64,000 nucleotides of DNA. It comes from Uloborus plumipes (lineage: Eukaryota; Arthropoda; Arachnida; Araneae; Uloboridae). The notes below the pieces were generated by a model, which did no database searches, was not told the origin of the DNA, and was given only the letters and a program-made list of their open reading frames with translations. The position numbers were made by a program, and so were the translations under genes. Shown piece after piece: positions 1 through 11,578 of this stretch (position 1 is its first letter; the number at the start of each line of letters is the position of its first letter). Where the stretch lies: positions 1-64,000 of the forward strand of contig JAXGGA010003436.1 in NCBI GenBank assembly GCA_038373865.1, read 5' to 3'.

Positions 1-1321
1 TAAACTAGTTATGAAATGCGACTAAAATGAATTATTAGCCCAGATTTTAGCTATTCAGCAGTATAGAGTATCTTTAAGTCACAAATATGGGATGCAACAA
101 ATTGTTTTAATAAAAAAAATATGATATTAACTTTAGAAAAATCAAGTTTCTGAACAGTTTAAAAACTTCAACTTCATACTTCACAACCTCACAAGATTTC
201 TAGTTTATCATGTTGTACAGAACATCCACGGTGTAAAAATATCAGTTTCAACAACTTCACAAAAATAGCTTCTAAAAAGTAAGTTCAATATTATTGAATG
301 ATATCATTATCGATGTATAACATTTCTAACTTTCTTTTAGAAAAATGAGAGTAGAAAACTCATTTCATAAGCATGTGCACTGTGCCAGCATGTGCACTGT
401 GCAGTTATCGCAGCACTGTGCCTTCAAGGTTTTTTTCCCTTTTTTTAAGTCCAATATGCAATAAAATTTATACGATATAAAAACTTGCAAAAAAAATTAA
501 TGTTAATTTTTCAATTTTTCAAAGATATATTTTAAAGACCAAGTATGGTACATGATTATTTATTTTATAGCATTTTATAATTCACAATTTCTTCGGAATT
601 TCGATTAATTTCAATTTTTGCTATTTCCCCACTAAAATCATGTAAATACTTTGAATGGAAATGAATTACAACTATTAAATAAAAATTGCATTTTTTCCGG
701 AGTTAATGGCAAAACCCCTTTTTTAGAGAAATAAAAACGGAAACCAATGAAACGGCTATATTTTCTTATTTTAAAGGAAAACGAAGAAAAAAGGCTTAAA
801 GTACTAATTATAATGTATAAACAACTTTTTTTTTACAAAAATAGGCTTGTTTTAAGATCTTGATTCAAAAAAAATATCTTTGAACAATCAACTTATTTGG
901 CTTTTCCCACGAGAAGGCTTCAGTAATATTCAATTGAGTTTGACACAAAAAATATTTGCTTTATTACTTCATGAATAGTTAGAAAACTTCCTTGGTAGTA
1001 TATTTATATACTGTTATACAAATATGCAGGATTTTTGTTTTGTGTTTTATCGTCAAAAAATCGTCCGGTATTTTTCTTGTTACTAAAAAGTGAATTTTGG
1101 AAAAACCTTTGTAGATACTGGATACCACTAATGGAAAATATGCAAAAATATCTTATTATTGTGTTAATTTATTGCTATATTTTGACATCATAAATGTTTA
1201 CTGGTATAGAAAGTAAACTTCTATTAGACAGTAACTATCTGTTCTATTCTTCCCCATCAATATTACTCATGTTTGTGAGACCTATTACAGGTTAAATTGA
1301 AAAAAAAAAAAAAATTAACAT
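1..1321. other. AT-rich DNA, no gene seen
   Basis: No ORF or exon-like segment stands out. The only structure noticed is a short direct repeat: GCATGTGCACTGTG occurs twice in close succession around 370-403, followed by a related CAGCACTGTGCC. Homopolymer A and T runs are frequent. Confidence 0.5.
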
Positions 1322-1362
1322 GTGTTCCGATTGACCCCTATCAGCGGGGTGATTCGGAACAC
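1322..1362. repeat. Imperfect hairpin, possible remnant of a TIR element
   Basis: GTGTTCCGATTGACCCC is followed, after a short loop, by GGGGTGATTCGGAACAC, its reverse complement with two mismatches. A related phrase (GTGTACCCGATTCACCCCC) recurs near 1507. The G-run/GATTC style resembles the ends of DNA transposons elsewhere in the window, so this may be a collapsed element end. No element boundaries could be drawn. Confidence 0.4.
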
Positions 1363-2505
1363 CCCTAAATTCCAATATATATAAATAATTGTTCAAAATG
1401 TTGTGTCTTTGCTTGGAATATCAAAAGCAAATCAAGACCGAACTTTTTACACAAAAAATCGAACTGAAAAAAAATTTAACTACTTTTTTTACAATCAAAG
1501 GTGTAAAGTGTACCCGATTCACCCCCTTTTTACGGTACATAAGTTAATTAATCGTTTCCATTCGAAGTATAAAGTACTTAAACGACTAGATATAATGAAG
1601 TGAAACTTTTATATTGGAATTGTGAACTGCTTAAATTACTAGATACAATCACCTAAAGCATTTAAGTCAACTTTGGAATTTTAATAGAGATTTAATCTAA
1701 TAAAATGAACAAATTACATTTAAATTATATGCAAATTTTAGTTACATTTAAGTATGAACATTTAGTACTTCAAAAAAGTCAATGAAAATTGTATGGATAA
1801 AATTTTAAACATTAAATTTAGAGTTTTTTTTTTCTTTTCTGTGTCACGCAATAAAAATTTGAAAAACAGCGCTAAGACAAATATTTCACGTAGAGCTCAT
1901 TTCAAACAATAACAATAACAATTAAGGAATAAAGCGAACGTAAGTCAATGAAAGTAGCCTTTCCCCCAGAAACAATCTCCGAACATTTAATTGCTTGCAA
2001 ATGTTGTGTACCCGCATAACCAGTTAGAAATAGTATTCCGGACAATTTGCTAGAATTTACCTCCAATTTCGCTAATGCATTTCAATTTCATCTTGCGCAG
2101 AAAAAAAGTGTTTTTTTTTTTTTTTTTGTGCGTAGATTTTTGCAAACTTTTTTCAAGGAAACACAATGCTTCTTCCATTCATGATTTCCCTCGGGCCAAA
2201 GAAAATTAAGACATCCTAGGATATTTTTTGCAATATATACGCATCATTTTGTCAGTAGTTCGTTAGAGATAATTTGTTTTTCGTTATAGGACTCCTAAGA
2301 AAATCCTCTTATTGGCGAAATATTTTTTTTAATTCGCAAAAGATTGCCTTTTTGCAGACGGTTCATTTTGTAAAGAACGACGATTTATGCAATTTAGTAA
2401 GGATCATTTATTTTTCCTTATATATCTTATAAGGGAATAGTACTGTCATTGTGGTTAAACCTCTTTTCTAAACTAGAAAAATATTATCTTTGCAATAACT
2501 GTGTC
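1363..2505. other. AT-rich DNA, no gene seen
   Basis: There is a 66-codon open frame at 1403-1603 (+). Its composition follows the local A/T bias and I recognise no domain, so it is not called. Nothing else was found. Confidence 0.5.
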
Positions 2506-3944
2506 CAGTCATAGAAAAAAAAAACGAAACACTCGCTCGTATTCGAAGACTATGAATACTAGAGACACGTGCAATATGTTATTTTTTCAGTAATAATGTG
2601 TTCTACAAATTTCTATTGGTAAATTGTTGTTAAGGGGTCATCTTCATATAAAAACCGGCATCGACTTTGAAATTTTCTGTGACCCCCCCCCCCCTTTATT
2701 TATCACATATTTGTGATCAGCATCATAATTTTATTTTGTATACCAAATCGTTTTAAATTTACTCCAGCCGTTGCTTTACAATTGAACTGAGAAAAAAACC
2801 ACCCCATAATGTTAAAAATATGTTTAATACTCGTGCATATAATATCTAAACCACTTTGGATACGGCAAAGATTGTTTTTTTACATCAAAGTATGAACCAG
2901 CCCATCAATAAAAACGTCGTTTACTTCTTCTCAGATGAAATTTTTAATTTTTTATGAATAATGAAATTAATATTTAAAATCGTCCACCAGTTGTAGAATT
3001 TTCTCAGTGTTTTTATAAGGTATTTGTTTTCAACAGTAATAATACGTTGAAAGCGAAACGAGTAATACAATTGCTGAGTACATTTTAAAACTGGTAGACA
3101 ATCCATTTTTTTGTCCTATAGTGACTGGTCTGTTTTCAATCAACATGCAGCAATTCAGAAAACTGTTTACGTAGCTATTTAATTTTCACAGGAAAATGTG
3201 GCATCTCAGAAGTTTATTCTGAATAATCTGTGACGATTCGGCGTTTTTCTTTTTCTTTTTTTTTTTTTTAAATTATGGGCCACGGTGTTAACATTATTGC
3301 CAATTCTAATACAGTAGTTTATGTAAATACAAATGCTTTTAAAATGTAACCTCTTTCCAGAAGGTATGTGTTTCCTGAGTTAGTGCGTAGATAAAAGTAT
3401 ACATCTATGTTTGTTTAATGAAAAAAATAAAATGTTGCATTTTTTCCCTTGAACTCTAGCAGTAGGATTTTTTCTCCTAAGTTGCAAGTAACATTATAAC
3501 TTTAACAAAACCTGATAGTTTTTTAATAATTACAAAAAGCAAACGTATTATAGCGAGTAGCTTTAGTTAGTTTCTTCGAAAAAAAAAAGGATTTGTCTAC
3601 TCTTTGTAAACTTTGACATTGAAAGTGGCATTTTAAATGTGGTGTGGTCCCAAAATCTTTGTTCGTTCATAAATTTTGTTCTACTGGTCCTAAAGTAATG
3701 CCGCTTGGTACCCAGCTTCCTTTTTGCCGTCCGCATCTAATTATGTACCCAAATGTAGGGAATCCCATTTGAAAATTCAGACTTTGTGTTAATTTCACTT
3801 CGTATATGGCCCCTCATCAAATATATCAATTATTCACATAGTTTTAAAGAAGACTTTAATCCATGTCAGAAGACCCCTTTCTTTTATTCTTAGCAAGTAT
3901 AGCAGCCGAATAATTTAGAGTGTTTCGTTTTTTTTCTATGACTG
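2506..3944. mobile_element. Degenerate TIR element, about 1.4 kb, no coding remains
   Basis: The left end reads CAGTCATAGAAAAAA then AACGAAACACTC. The right end is its reverse complement (GAGTGTTTCG, a T run, then CTATGACTG), giving about 28 bp of inverted repeat. The right end is followed by TA, which fits TA-targeting Tc1/mariner or pogo elements; the left flank (TC) does not match, so a target duplication is not established. A poly-C run lies near 2684-2693. No transposase-like translation was seen. The pairing of the two ends is direct observation; the superfamily is a guess. Confidence 0.55.
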
Positions 3945-5738
3945 TACCTTTTTATTCGTAAAGAACTATAAATTAGCTTACTTATTGGTGGTTTATTTAC
4001 TTGTCACTGCAGCACTAAACTAGGTTAATTATAAATTCCATTATGTCACTTGACTAAGAAAATCATTTTGTATTAGGTAACCATTTAACTGTTTAAAAAC
4101 CGAACTCTACAGAAAAGTGTGGAAATAATATATGCCTAACACTATTAAATGTTGACGTAAATAACATGTATATTAAGTTATGAGAAAAATTGCTTCAGTA
4201 GATTCTGTGGAAATGGATGGAACATAAATGTGTAAATGGTATATATAAAAGATGCAAAACTCAAACTATTCTCCAAATTTTATTAGTTTATAATTTAAGT
4301 CAGAAATGTGATAGTATACCTGTATAGAATCTATAATTAAAAATTTATTTCAAATAAAAGTAGAAGTATGAGAGCAAAAATGCGGCTTCATTATCGCCCT
4401 GCATTTTTTCATTTGCAATGTTTATAAAATAAAATTAGTGTGCTTTTAAACAATTACTATTGCTGTTGCTGCTAATATAGAGATTATCAAGGTTCAACAG
4501 ATTAAAAAAAGCATAATTTATTAATTATTTGTTTTCTATAAATTATAAAATGATATTTGAACTGCATTAACTTTGAGAATCATTTTAAAGAATTTAAAAT
4601 ATAATAGAATGAAAAAAAAATTATGTAATTGATAGATTCATTAAAATTTGGGGATCTTATTACTTTAAAAACTCAATACAATTCATATTGAAATAATTTT
4701 AAACATTAAACTTCAGAATTTAATTTACTTGTTTTGTAGTACGAAAAATAACATTTTTCATTGCAGTACTGGAACAACATATAACAGTCAAGACATTTTC
4801 CGTGGTCTTTGAAGGGTAGAAAAGGGCAAACGATTGCAATTGTGTAGACTTTTTATTTCGTAAAGAACATTTTACTTTTTAAATTAAATATCACCTATAG
4901 GGATTGCAAAAAATAATTTGAACTCTTTACGATGTAGAAAAGACATGGAAGGACATCAAAGAACATAAAAATTATTCACAGAATGTTTCTTAAACTTTGT
5001 CTGTGAAAAAAAAAACAAAATATAAAATATCATACTTCTTTAGAAAACATTTTCACTATGAAGTTAGGAGTCACCCTGCCAGAGGGTTACCCTGTAGTTT
5101 CTTTGTGTCATAGGATACAGATTTGAGTGCGGATTTTCTTTTAAATATTTATTTAACTATGTTCAACTTATATGTAAGTTTCCATAAAAGTATGATTATA
5201 TTCATAATGCTATTAAAAATTAACATTTCTTAGAAAACCTGAATTTATTTCAGTATGTGCTTTGTTTATTTAATTTTATTTAAACAAATTCATGACACTT
5301 TCTGGAATCACTTTTATAAGTAATTAAAATTTCATGCTCAAACTTAAAAATAACGTATCAAAAGAAAAAAGTTTATTGGTTGTTAAAAGAGATAAATTTT
5401 TATAACGAACGTGCAGAGATATTTAATTTAAAATAACTATTGACTAAGCAGGCAGCTGTATTTGGCAACGTACGTAAAAAGTTGTTCAGTATCCTGATTT
5501 TTTTTAAATATACCGCTTGAATGACATTGTATTTTTAGTATTTTCTAAAGAGAGGGTAATCAGTCAGTGGTTGTCTCAATGTAATAGTTTCAAAAATGAA
5601 TGTTGTTGATCCATTTTCTTTTAACCTAAGAATTAAAGTGTTATTCAAAATACATTAATTTTTGAATCTATGGTATTGAGACAACCCCTTTTTGTTTAAG
5701 TTTCTTCAGAGAATATTTCAAAAGTAGTGTATGTTGAA
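3945..5738. other. AT-rich DNA, no gene seen
   Basis: No exon-like segment, RNA gene or inverted-repeat pair was recognised. The sequence is dominated by short A and T runs. Confidence 0.5.
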
Positions 5739-5914
5739 CGTGGACGTCATTTCGAATTTTTCCAGTGGGGGGGGGGGGGTAAAGGGTGCATACACAATGT
5801 AAAATTTACCAAAAAGTGGCAAAAACCACGCCCACTTATATGCCACTACATTGATTTTCCAAAGTCAGGGGGGGGGGCAATTGACCCCCTGCCCCCCCCC
5901 AAATGACGGCCCTG
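5739..5914. mobile_element. Short hAT-type MITE with G-rich ends
   Basis: The ends are inverted copies of each other: CGTGGACGTCATTT on the left, and the reverse complement of CAGGGCCGTCATTT on the right. The flanks ATGTTGAA (5731-5738) and ATGTTGAG (5915-5922) match at seven of eight positions, as expected for an 8 bp target duplication. Both ends carry long G or C runs next to the inverted repeat. At 176 bp it has no coding capacity. The 8 bp duplication and the CAGGG start are known hAT traits; assignment to hAT is an inference. Confidence 0.65.
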
Positions 5915-7310
5915 ATGTTGAGCAATATGGTTCTAAAAACATCCAAGGGGAGTATAAAAGGGGGTGAACTAGAACGATCATACCATGTAATTCTTAACTT
6001 CGAAAATAAGAAAGTTTGTTAAAGAAGGAAGGAGTGATTTTTTTCATGCTTTTTACGTAGAATGTTTAAAAACACATTTGCGAAGTAATTTTTATGTTTT
6101 TCCATATTTTGTATATTATAAATTGTCAGTATTATTTTTTCGTAACTCTGCACTTTGACTATTATCATCTATTAAGACAATATTATTGGTAAATCTATTT
6201 TTAAAAGCTATTTACAAATGCTTTTGAGCCGACTTCAAGTTGAAAAAAAAGAAAGATTGGGAAAAATGTCCAATTAAAAATTGCGAACATATGTTTTTGA
6301 GTTGAAGACCTTTTTCATTGCGCTGAAGTATAAATAAATTTATAAGAAGCAATAGCAAGACGGAAATTAAAAATCTGAAAATTTAATGAGTTATGTAGTT
6401 GAACTACTAAGATATAATTTCCTGCTCTGTAACGCTAATTTTGCTCCGTTTTGTCTGTTATGACATTTAAAATGTTCTGTGTAGTTAGAATGCGGGAAGC
6501 AAACCAAATACTCATCCGTACTCACAATGATTGTCTATTAAACTGAAAATCTAGCTGATTTTTGAAAGGCTAAAGTGATGTTATTCTGTCACGTTTAAAC
6601 TCAAGTACGAAGACAAACGAATTGTTTGAAGTCATGTATAGAAATCTTACAGTGTTTCAAAAAAGATCTCAAACTTCCAAAAATAATTGCGCAAACAGTT
6701 GCAATTTTTTACTTACGAAATATTTCTTTTTTGTCTTTGGGCTATTTATTAATTTATTTTGAGACGAACACGATTTCTTAAAATAGTTAAGTGAAAAATT
6801 GCTGTAAGAATGGTGCAAAATGTATAAATGTTGAGATAAAAGCTACTTCAAAAATAAGTTTAAGCCACTATTTTCAGGATATGAATCCATTTGCAGTTAT
6901 TTTCAACTAGCATTAACAAGGGTATGTTGAATAAAGCAGTTAGTGAATTCACTACTCTCGTAATAATCTTTGTTTTAATAATAACTCTCGTAATAATCAA
7001 AATTTTTAGCTATAAAGTTGCGTGCTTTAAAATGTTTCACACATATCATTTACACTTTCATTGTAATCTTCACTGAATCACATTTTTTTTCATTCTAGAT
7101 TTATGTTTGAGTTTCATTTTTGACTTTTTTAGTCGTGAAAAGTACAAATTTTGCATTATTAAGCGTTCATATTGAAGTTATTATCATTGATTTTTACGTA
7201 TGATTAGCTTTGTTTGAACTTTCTAAGCCAGTGAAAGCATCTATAATTCACGCTTGAGCAACAAGAAAACTGAAGCTCAACATTTTTTTTCTTTGTTTTA
7301 CATATATATA
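5915..7310. other. AT-rich DNA, no gene seen
   Basis: No feature recognised apart from a run of TATA directly before the Tc1-like element that starts at 7311. A 61-codon frame at 6891-7076 shows no recognisable domain and is not called. Confidence 0.5.
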
Positions 7311-8404
7311 CAGTGCGTATCGAAATGATAGGGCCACACACATTTTTCAAACTTTCGACTCTTAATTGAGAATAAGAATCACTTTTTTTGGTAGAGATAA
7401 TTAATCAGTAATAGTTATAGCTTATTTATGAAGAAATTTCTTTAAAATAAATGATTCCTTTTTATTTTATGAAAATATTCAATTTCAGACCGTTTCAAAA
7501 AGATAGGTCCACCTTCAGAAATTTTGTACCAATCACATTTATTTCCAAAATATTTGCACAAATATCGTTGCTTAGTCTTACTGCAGCATTAGGCTGGCTT
7601 TTGTGCAGGTGTTAAAACAAATTTGAGCATCACGTTGTAATTAAATGAAATAGGTCGCCTTTTCAGTCTTTCGCTCGTTGGGTAGGGGAAAATTTTAAAA
7701 AATTGAAAAATTGATTGCATTTTAAACGTGTGTAAAATCGAATAGAGAAATAGGTAAGCTTCTTAATATATCTCATAATGTTGTTTGCAATTATTTGTGA
7801 CTTAGAAATGATTATGGCAGTAAAGAATCATCTGGCCGCCCATCAAAAGTTACACTCCGGGAAAGAAAGACTGTCGTAAAGGACTTAAAATATGGAAATA
7901 TAAGCTTATCCACTTTGGACAGGCAACAGACCCTCCAATGTCAAAATCTACAGTCCATGGAGTGATAAAGAAGTTCAGCAATATAGTTTACGTTAAGAGG
8001 AAAGAGGCTCCGATTTGACTAAAAAGCACAAAAAAAGGAGATTGAAATTCGTACAGGAATTGATGTCAGGATTGCATCGTGTGATATTCAGTGACGAATA
8101 GAAATTCGAACTGGATGGTCCAAAAGGCTGGCACGATCTGTATAACGCTAGACAGATATTCTCGGAGAGGTAAGCTGGTGGTGGTTCAGTTATGGTACGG
8201 ACCGGATTCGGAGGGGCAGAGAAAACTGATTTTGACTTTGTAGACAATCGTTTGAATGCGGCAGGCCATCAACAGCTGCTTGAATAATATTTTTTTCCAT
8301 GATCAGAGCACCTTGGTGTCCATTCTTCATGTTTCAATGGGACAATGCTCTTGTACACACTGCGAAGTTCACTTTCGAATGACTCCTGGATAATGGTGTA
8401 CATA

Positions 8405-9829
8405 CACTGGCGGAAAAAAAATCCCAACACCACGAAAGACTTCAGTTAGATAAACGAAATTTGATAGGCGTGTTTATATAACTGAAAGATGACATCGATT
8501 GAAATTTCGCGCTCCGCGCATAGGTATGGCCCAGCTGGCGTCACTCAGAACATGCAAATAAGGCTTGTTTTAAAAGCGTGTTGTGAAACTCGTGAGTGTT
8601 TATTTTTTCGTGAAATTTGACAAATTGCGTTCATGTTAGCCAGGAATACCTTTAAGAAGACGAAGAAGCCATTATCAATAGCTCACCGAGTTTGAACGAG
8701 GTCGTATAATTTGGCTACGAGAAGGTGGATTTTCATTTCGCGATATTGCAGAAAGACTTGGGGAAAATGTTTCCACCATGCATAATTATTGGAAACTATG
8801 GTCAAGGGATGGTACTACCTCAAGAAGATCTAGTTCCGAGTTGCCACGTGGTACGACTGAGAAGGAAGATCGCCGAATCTTGCGTATGGCTGTGGTGCAT
8901 CCTACTGCATCTGCGGCTGACATTCGAGCTGCAGTTGGTACCGTCGTGACCCAAGGAACGATAAGAAACTTTACTTCAAGGACAGCTCCGAGTCAGGCAG
9001 CCTGTAGCCGGTTTTCCATTGACTGGAAACCATTGCCGTTTCCGACGGCAGTGGTGCCAAGACAGAGCTCACTGGAGGTCGGAGTGGAGATCTGTTGTAA
9101 TTTTTGATAAAAACAGATTCTGCCTTAGTGCCAGTAGTGGCTGTATATTGGTCAGAAGGAGGCCAGGGGACCGCCTGCATCCAACCTGTCTACGGCCTAG
9201 ACACACGGGACCCACTCCTAGAGTCGTGGTCTCTGGAGCAATTTCCTACGACAGCATGAGCACTCTTGTGGTTATCCTAAACTCACTAACAGAAAATTTG
9301 TCGTCAGTCAGGTAATTTAACCAGTAGTACAGCCCTTCATGGGTAGCGTTCAAGGGGGAGTTTTCCAACAGGATAACGCTTGCCCTCACATCGCTGCTGT
9401 AACGCAATGTGCTCTACAGAGTGCTGACATGTTACTATGACCTGCAAAATCACCAGGTCTGTCTCCAATTGAAAACGTATGGGATATCATTGGACGGCAC
9501 CTCGAGCATAATCCACAGTCAGCAATGACGGTCTTAGTATTGACACAACAAGTGCAACAAGCATGGCACTCCATACCACAAAATGACATTTGGCACCTGT
9601 ATGACATAATGCATGCACGCTTGCAGGCTTACCTTCAAAATTCTGAAGGTTACACCCTCTATTAAATTAACATAATTTTACATTTGCACAGCATTTTCTT
9701 GAGCTTAAATTAGCCAGTGATCTTGTACATTTAATCAATTAAACACGTTAACTAGACAATTGCATTACACAAATTTTTATTACTCTACAGTAATTTTATC
9801 TTGGTGTTGGGATTTTTTTTCCTCCAGTG
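8405..9829 (+). mobile_element. Tc1-like transposon (inner), nested in the outer Tc1
   Basis: The left end CACTGGCGGAAAAAAAATCC pairs with the right end, whose reverse complement is CACTGGAGGAAAAAAAATCC; the match continues through CAACACCA. TA precedes the element at 8403-8404 and follows it at 9830-9831. The length is 1,425 bp. Its TIRs and protein differ from those of the outer element, so it belongs to a separate Tc1 lineage that arrived later. The outer transposase reading frame resumes directly after the right TA. Confidence 0.92.
8646..9665 (+). pseudogene. Tc1-family transposase, frameshifted
   Basis: Remnant of the inner element's DD34E transposase. An N-terminal DNA-binding region is readable (FERGRIIWLREGGFSFRDIA, then the second helix region), continuing in one frame to about 9000 with the linker TTEKEDRRILRMAV. 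A frameshift then moves the reading to the frame starting near 9019, which carries VIFDKNRFCLSASSG around the first catalytic aspartate; the neighbouring acidic residue is changed to K. Near 9368 the second aspartate region reads FQQDNACPHIAAV. The third reads SPIENVWDIIGRHLEH near 9467. The protein ends with GYTLY and a TAA stop at 9663-9665. The shifts make it non-functional, but it is better preserved than the outer transposase. Confidence 0.9.
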
Positions 9830-10395
9830 TATTTTCGCTTGCCCACCTTACAGCTCTGACCTGAATCCAGTAGAAAACATGTGTGGTATACTCGCAAGAG
9901 TAGTGTAGTAAAAAGGCTTGCTTGCTCAGTTAAAAGAAAACTGACCGGTGAATGTGTTATAATATAGTACTGATTCGTACCATGGCCTAGCTGGCTGGTC
10001 ATTATATTAACTGTTTGTTTGGAAAAAGTTAAAAAGAGTTAAAAAGATCTATTTTCTCCGTATGATCAAACATCGCTACAAATTGTTTGTAAATACTTGT
10101 AGAAACCATGCCGAATTGGACTTATGAACGAATTCAGGAAAAAAAGGTAGAAAATTTTTCTGATTAATTCAACATTAATTTGATTCTTTATTTAGTGGAC
10201 CTATCTTTTTGAAACAGCTGTTTCATGTAATTTTTGTTTTCCTTACTATTCCTATTATTTATATATTAGTCATGTAATATTTTACTTTGAATGCAGTAGT
10301 GTAATTTATAAAATAGTACTTTGTGCACAATAAAACATTTTTTACCTCCATAACTTTCGTTTAAACTGGTGGACCTGTCATTTCGACACGCACTG

Positions 10396-11012
10396 TATAT
10401 ATATTTTCTTCATTTAATTAATTTATGTTTGCAGTAATTATTACTTTATATTTAAATCACTTCTTTTCCTTCTATATAACTTCAATAATTTGTAATTTTT
10501 TCCCGAAGTAGTTTTATAGTAGAAACTAGTTAGTGAGAAAATTCTCCAGTTTTACAGTAAAAAAACACACAAAAAATCTATGTTTGCATGTAAAGTTACA
10601 CAAGTGTAAAAACCAATTGTTGATTTGACTATGCCCACTATATCTATAATGTGGCCTAAATTACAAACATTAGATTTTTATTTTTTATTCTTTTGAAACT
10701 ACTGACCTATTTTACTTGGTGCTCTCTATTTAATTAAAAGAGTGCTTATTAAATGCTTTGTATGAATTTCTTAACACATTGCAATAAAATTTAATTATCG
10801 AAATAGTTATCTTCAGTGTTTATAAGATTTCTGATTTAATTGCACGGAATATTCTCATTTTAGTTTCAAGTTGTGGAAAATGTATACGTATCGCCTTCTT
10901 ATTACTGACGCTTCCATTGTTGCAATCTAAGAAACATTCAAAATTCGCAGGATCTCTGGGATAAATGAAGTGTCGAGTTGAAAATTTCTTTGGGCACTTT
11001 GTTGGTAGCATG
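10396..11012. other. AT-rich DNA, no gene seen
   Basis: Nothing recognised. A minus-strand 63-codon frame (10820-11011) has no family resemblance that I can support. Confidence 0.5.
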
Positions 11013-11131
11013 TAAAAAAGTTTGCTTGCTCAATTGACAGAAAAATGACTGGTGAATGTGTTATAATATAGTACTGATTCGTACCATGGCCTTGCTGGTC
11101 ATTATATTAACCGTTTGTTTGGAAAAAGTTA
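11013..11131 (+). repeat. Fragment of a second copy of the outer Tc1 (3' part)
   Basis: This stretch closely repeats 9913-10031, the region behind the outer Tc1's third catalytic motif: shared words include GAATGTGTTATAATATAGTA and CTGATTCGTACCATGGCC. The two copies differ by scattered substitutions and a small deletion (CTAGCTGGCTGG against CTTGCTGG). No TIR lies nearby, so it is a truncated relic and not a full insertion. Confidence 0.8.
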
Positions 11132-11185
11132 AATGAACTAAAGGGAGTTATAGGTTTTTAACCTTTAATAATTTATAAGAACCTA

Positions 11186-11578
11186 CACTGCAAAAAGCAG
11201 TGTTGTTTTTACAGTATAATACTGTCAGCAGAGGTTCTAGTTTAAAACTGTAAAATGCACAGAAATAAACTGTAAAACAAGCAATTTTACAGTTTATTAT
11301 TGTAAAGCAGCAGTTTTACGGTTATTGCTACAATTTTGCAGGTTATTACCCCAAAATTAGCTGTTTTATACTGTAAAAACAACAGTATAACGGTGACAGC
11401 AGAGGTTCCAGTTTAAAACTGTTAAATTCGCAGTAATAAACTAAAATTGGCACTTTTACAATTTATAAGGGTAAAATTAGCAATTTTGCAGTTTTTTCTG
11501 TAAAATTAGCAATTTTTACAGTATATTACTATAAAACTAGCTGTATTAAACTGTAAATACAACATCTACTTTTTAGCG
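11186..11578. mobile_element. 'CACTGC' MITE with ACAGT/ACTGT internal repeats, copy 1
   Basis: The left end (CACTGCAAAAAGCAGTGTTG) and the right end (reverse complement CGCTAAAAAGTAGATGTTG) are inverted, and both are flanked by TA (11184-11185, 11579-11580). The interior is a chain of short units such as TTTTACAGT, ATAAACTGTAAAA and GCAGAGGTTC(C/T)AG, arranged as small inverted repeats. The same family occurs at 42335, 43186 and 46655. The TA target suggests mobilisation by a Tc1/mariner or pogo transposase; this is inferred. No coding capacity. Confidence 0.8.

Larger units (their letters stand above)
7715..10010 (+). pseudogene. Tc1-family DD34E transposase remnant, interrupted
   Basis: Decayed transposase of the outer element. 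Going 5' to 3', the translation gives a helix-turn-helix-like stretch (REIGKLLNISHNVVCNYL), the linker SSGRPSKVTL, and the first catalytic region near 8090, where FSDE is followed by a stop and then KFELDGPKGW. The second catalytic region follows near 8337 (QWDNALVHTAKF). The reading is then cut by the inserted element at 8405-9829. It resumes at about 9845 with the third region, SDLNPVENMCGIL, which holds the catalytic glutamate. Stops and frame changes are present throughout. In an intact protein this enzyme would cut the TIRs and reinsert the element at TA. The exact start and end are approximate. Confidence 0.85.
7311..10395 (+). mobile_element. Tc1-like transposon (outer), split by another transposon
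   Basis: The ends are inverted: CAGTGCGTATCGAAATGATA on the left, and the reverse complement of CAGTGCGTGTCGAAATGACA on the right, each flanked by TA. Removing the nested element at 8405-9829 with one TA leaves about 1.66 kb, a normal Tc1 length. Inside are plus-strand remnants of a DD34E transposase interrupted by stops. The insertion lies in a short TATATATA stretch. End pairing, TA target and transposase remnants agree, so the family call is firm. The copy is inactive, because the transposase is broken by stops and by the inserted element. Confidence 0.9.
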
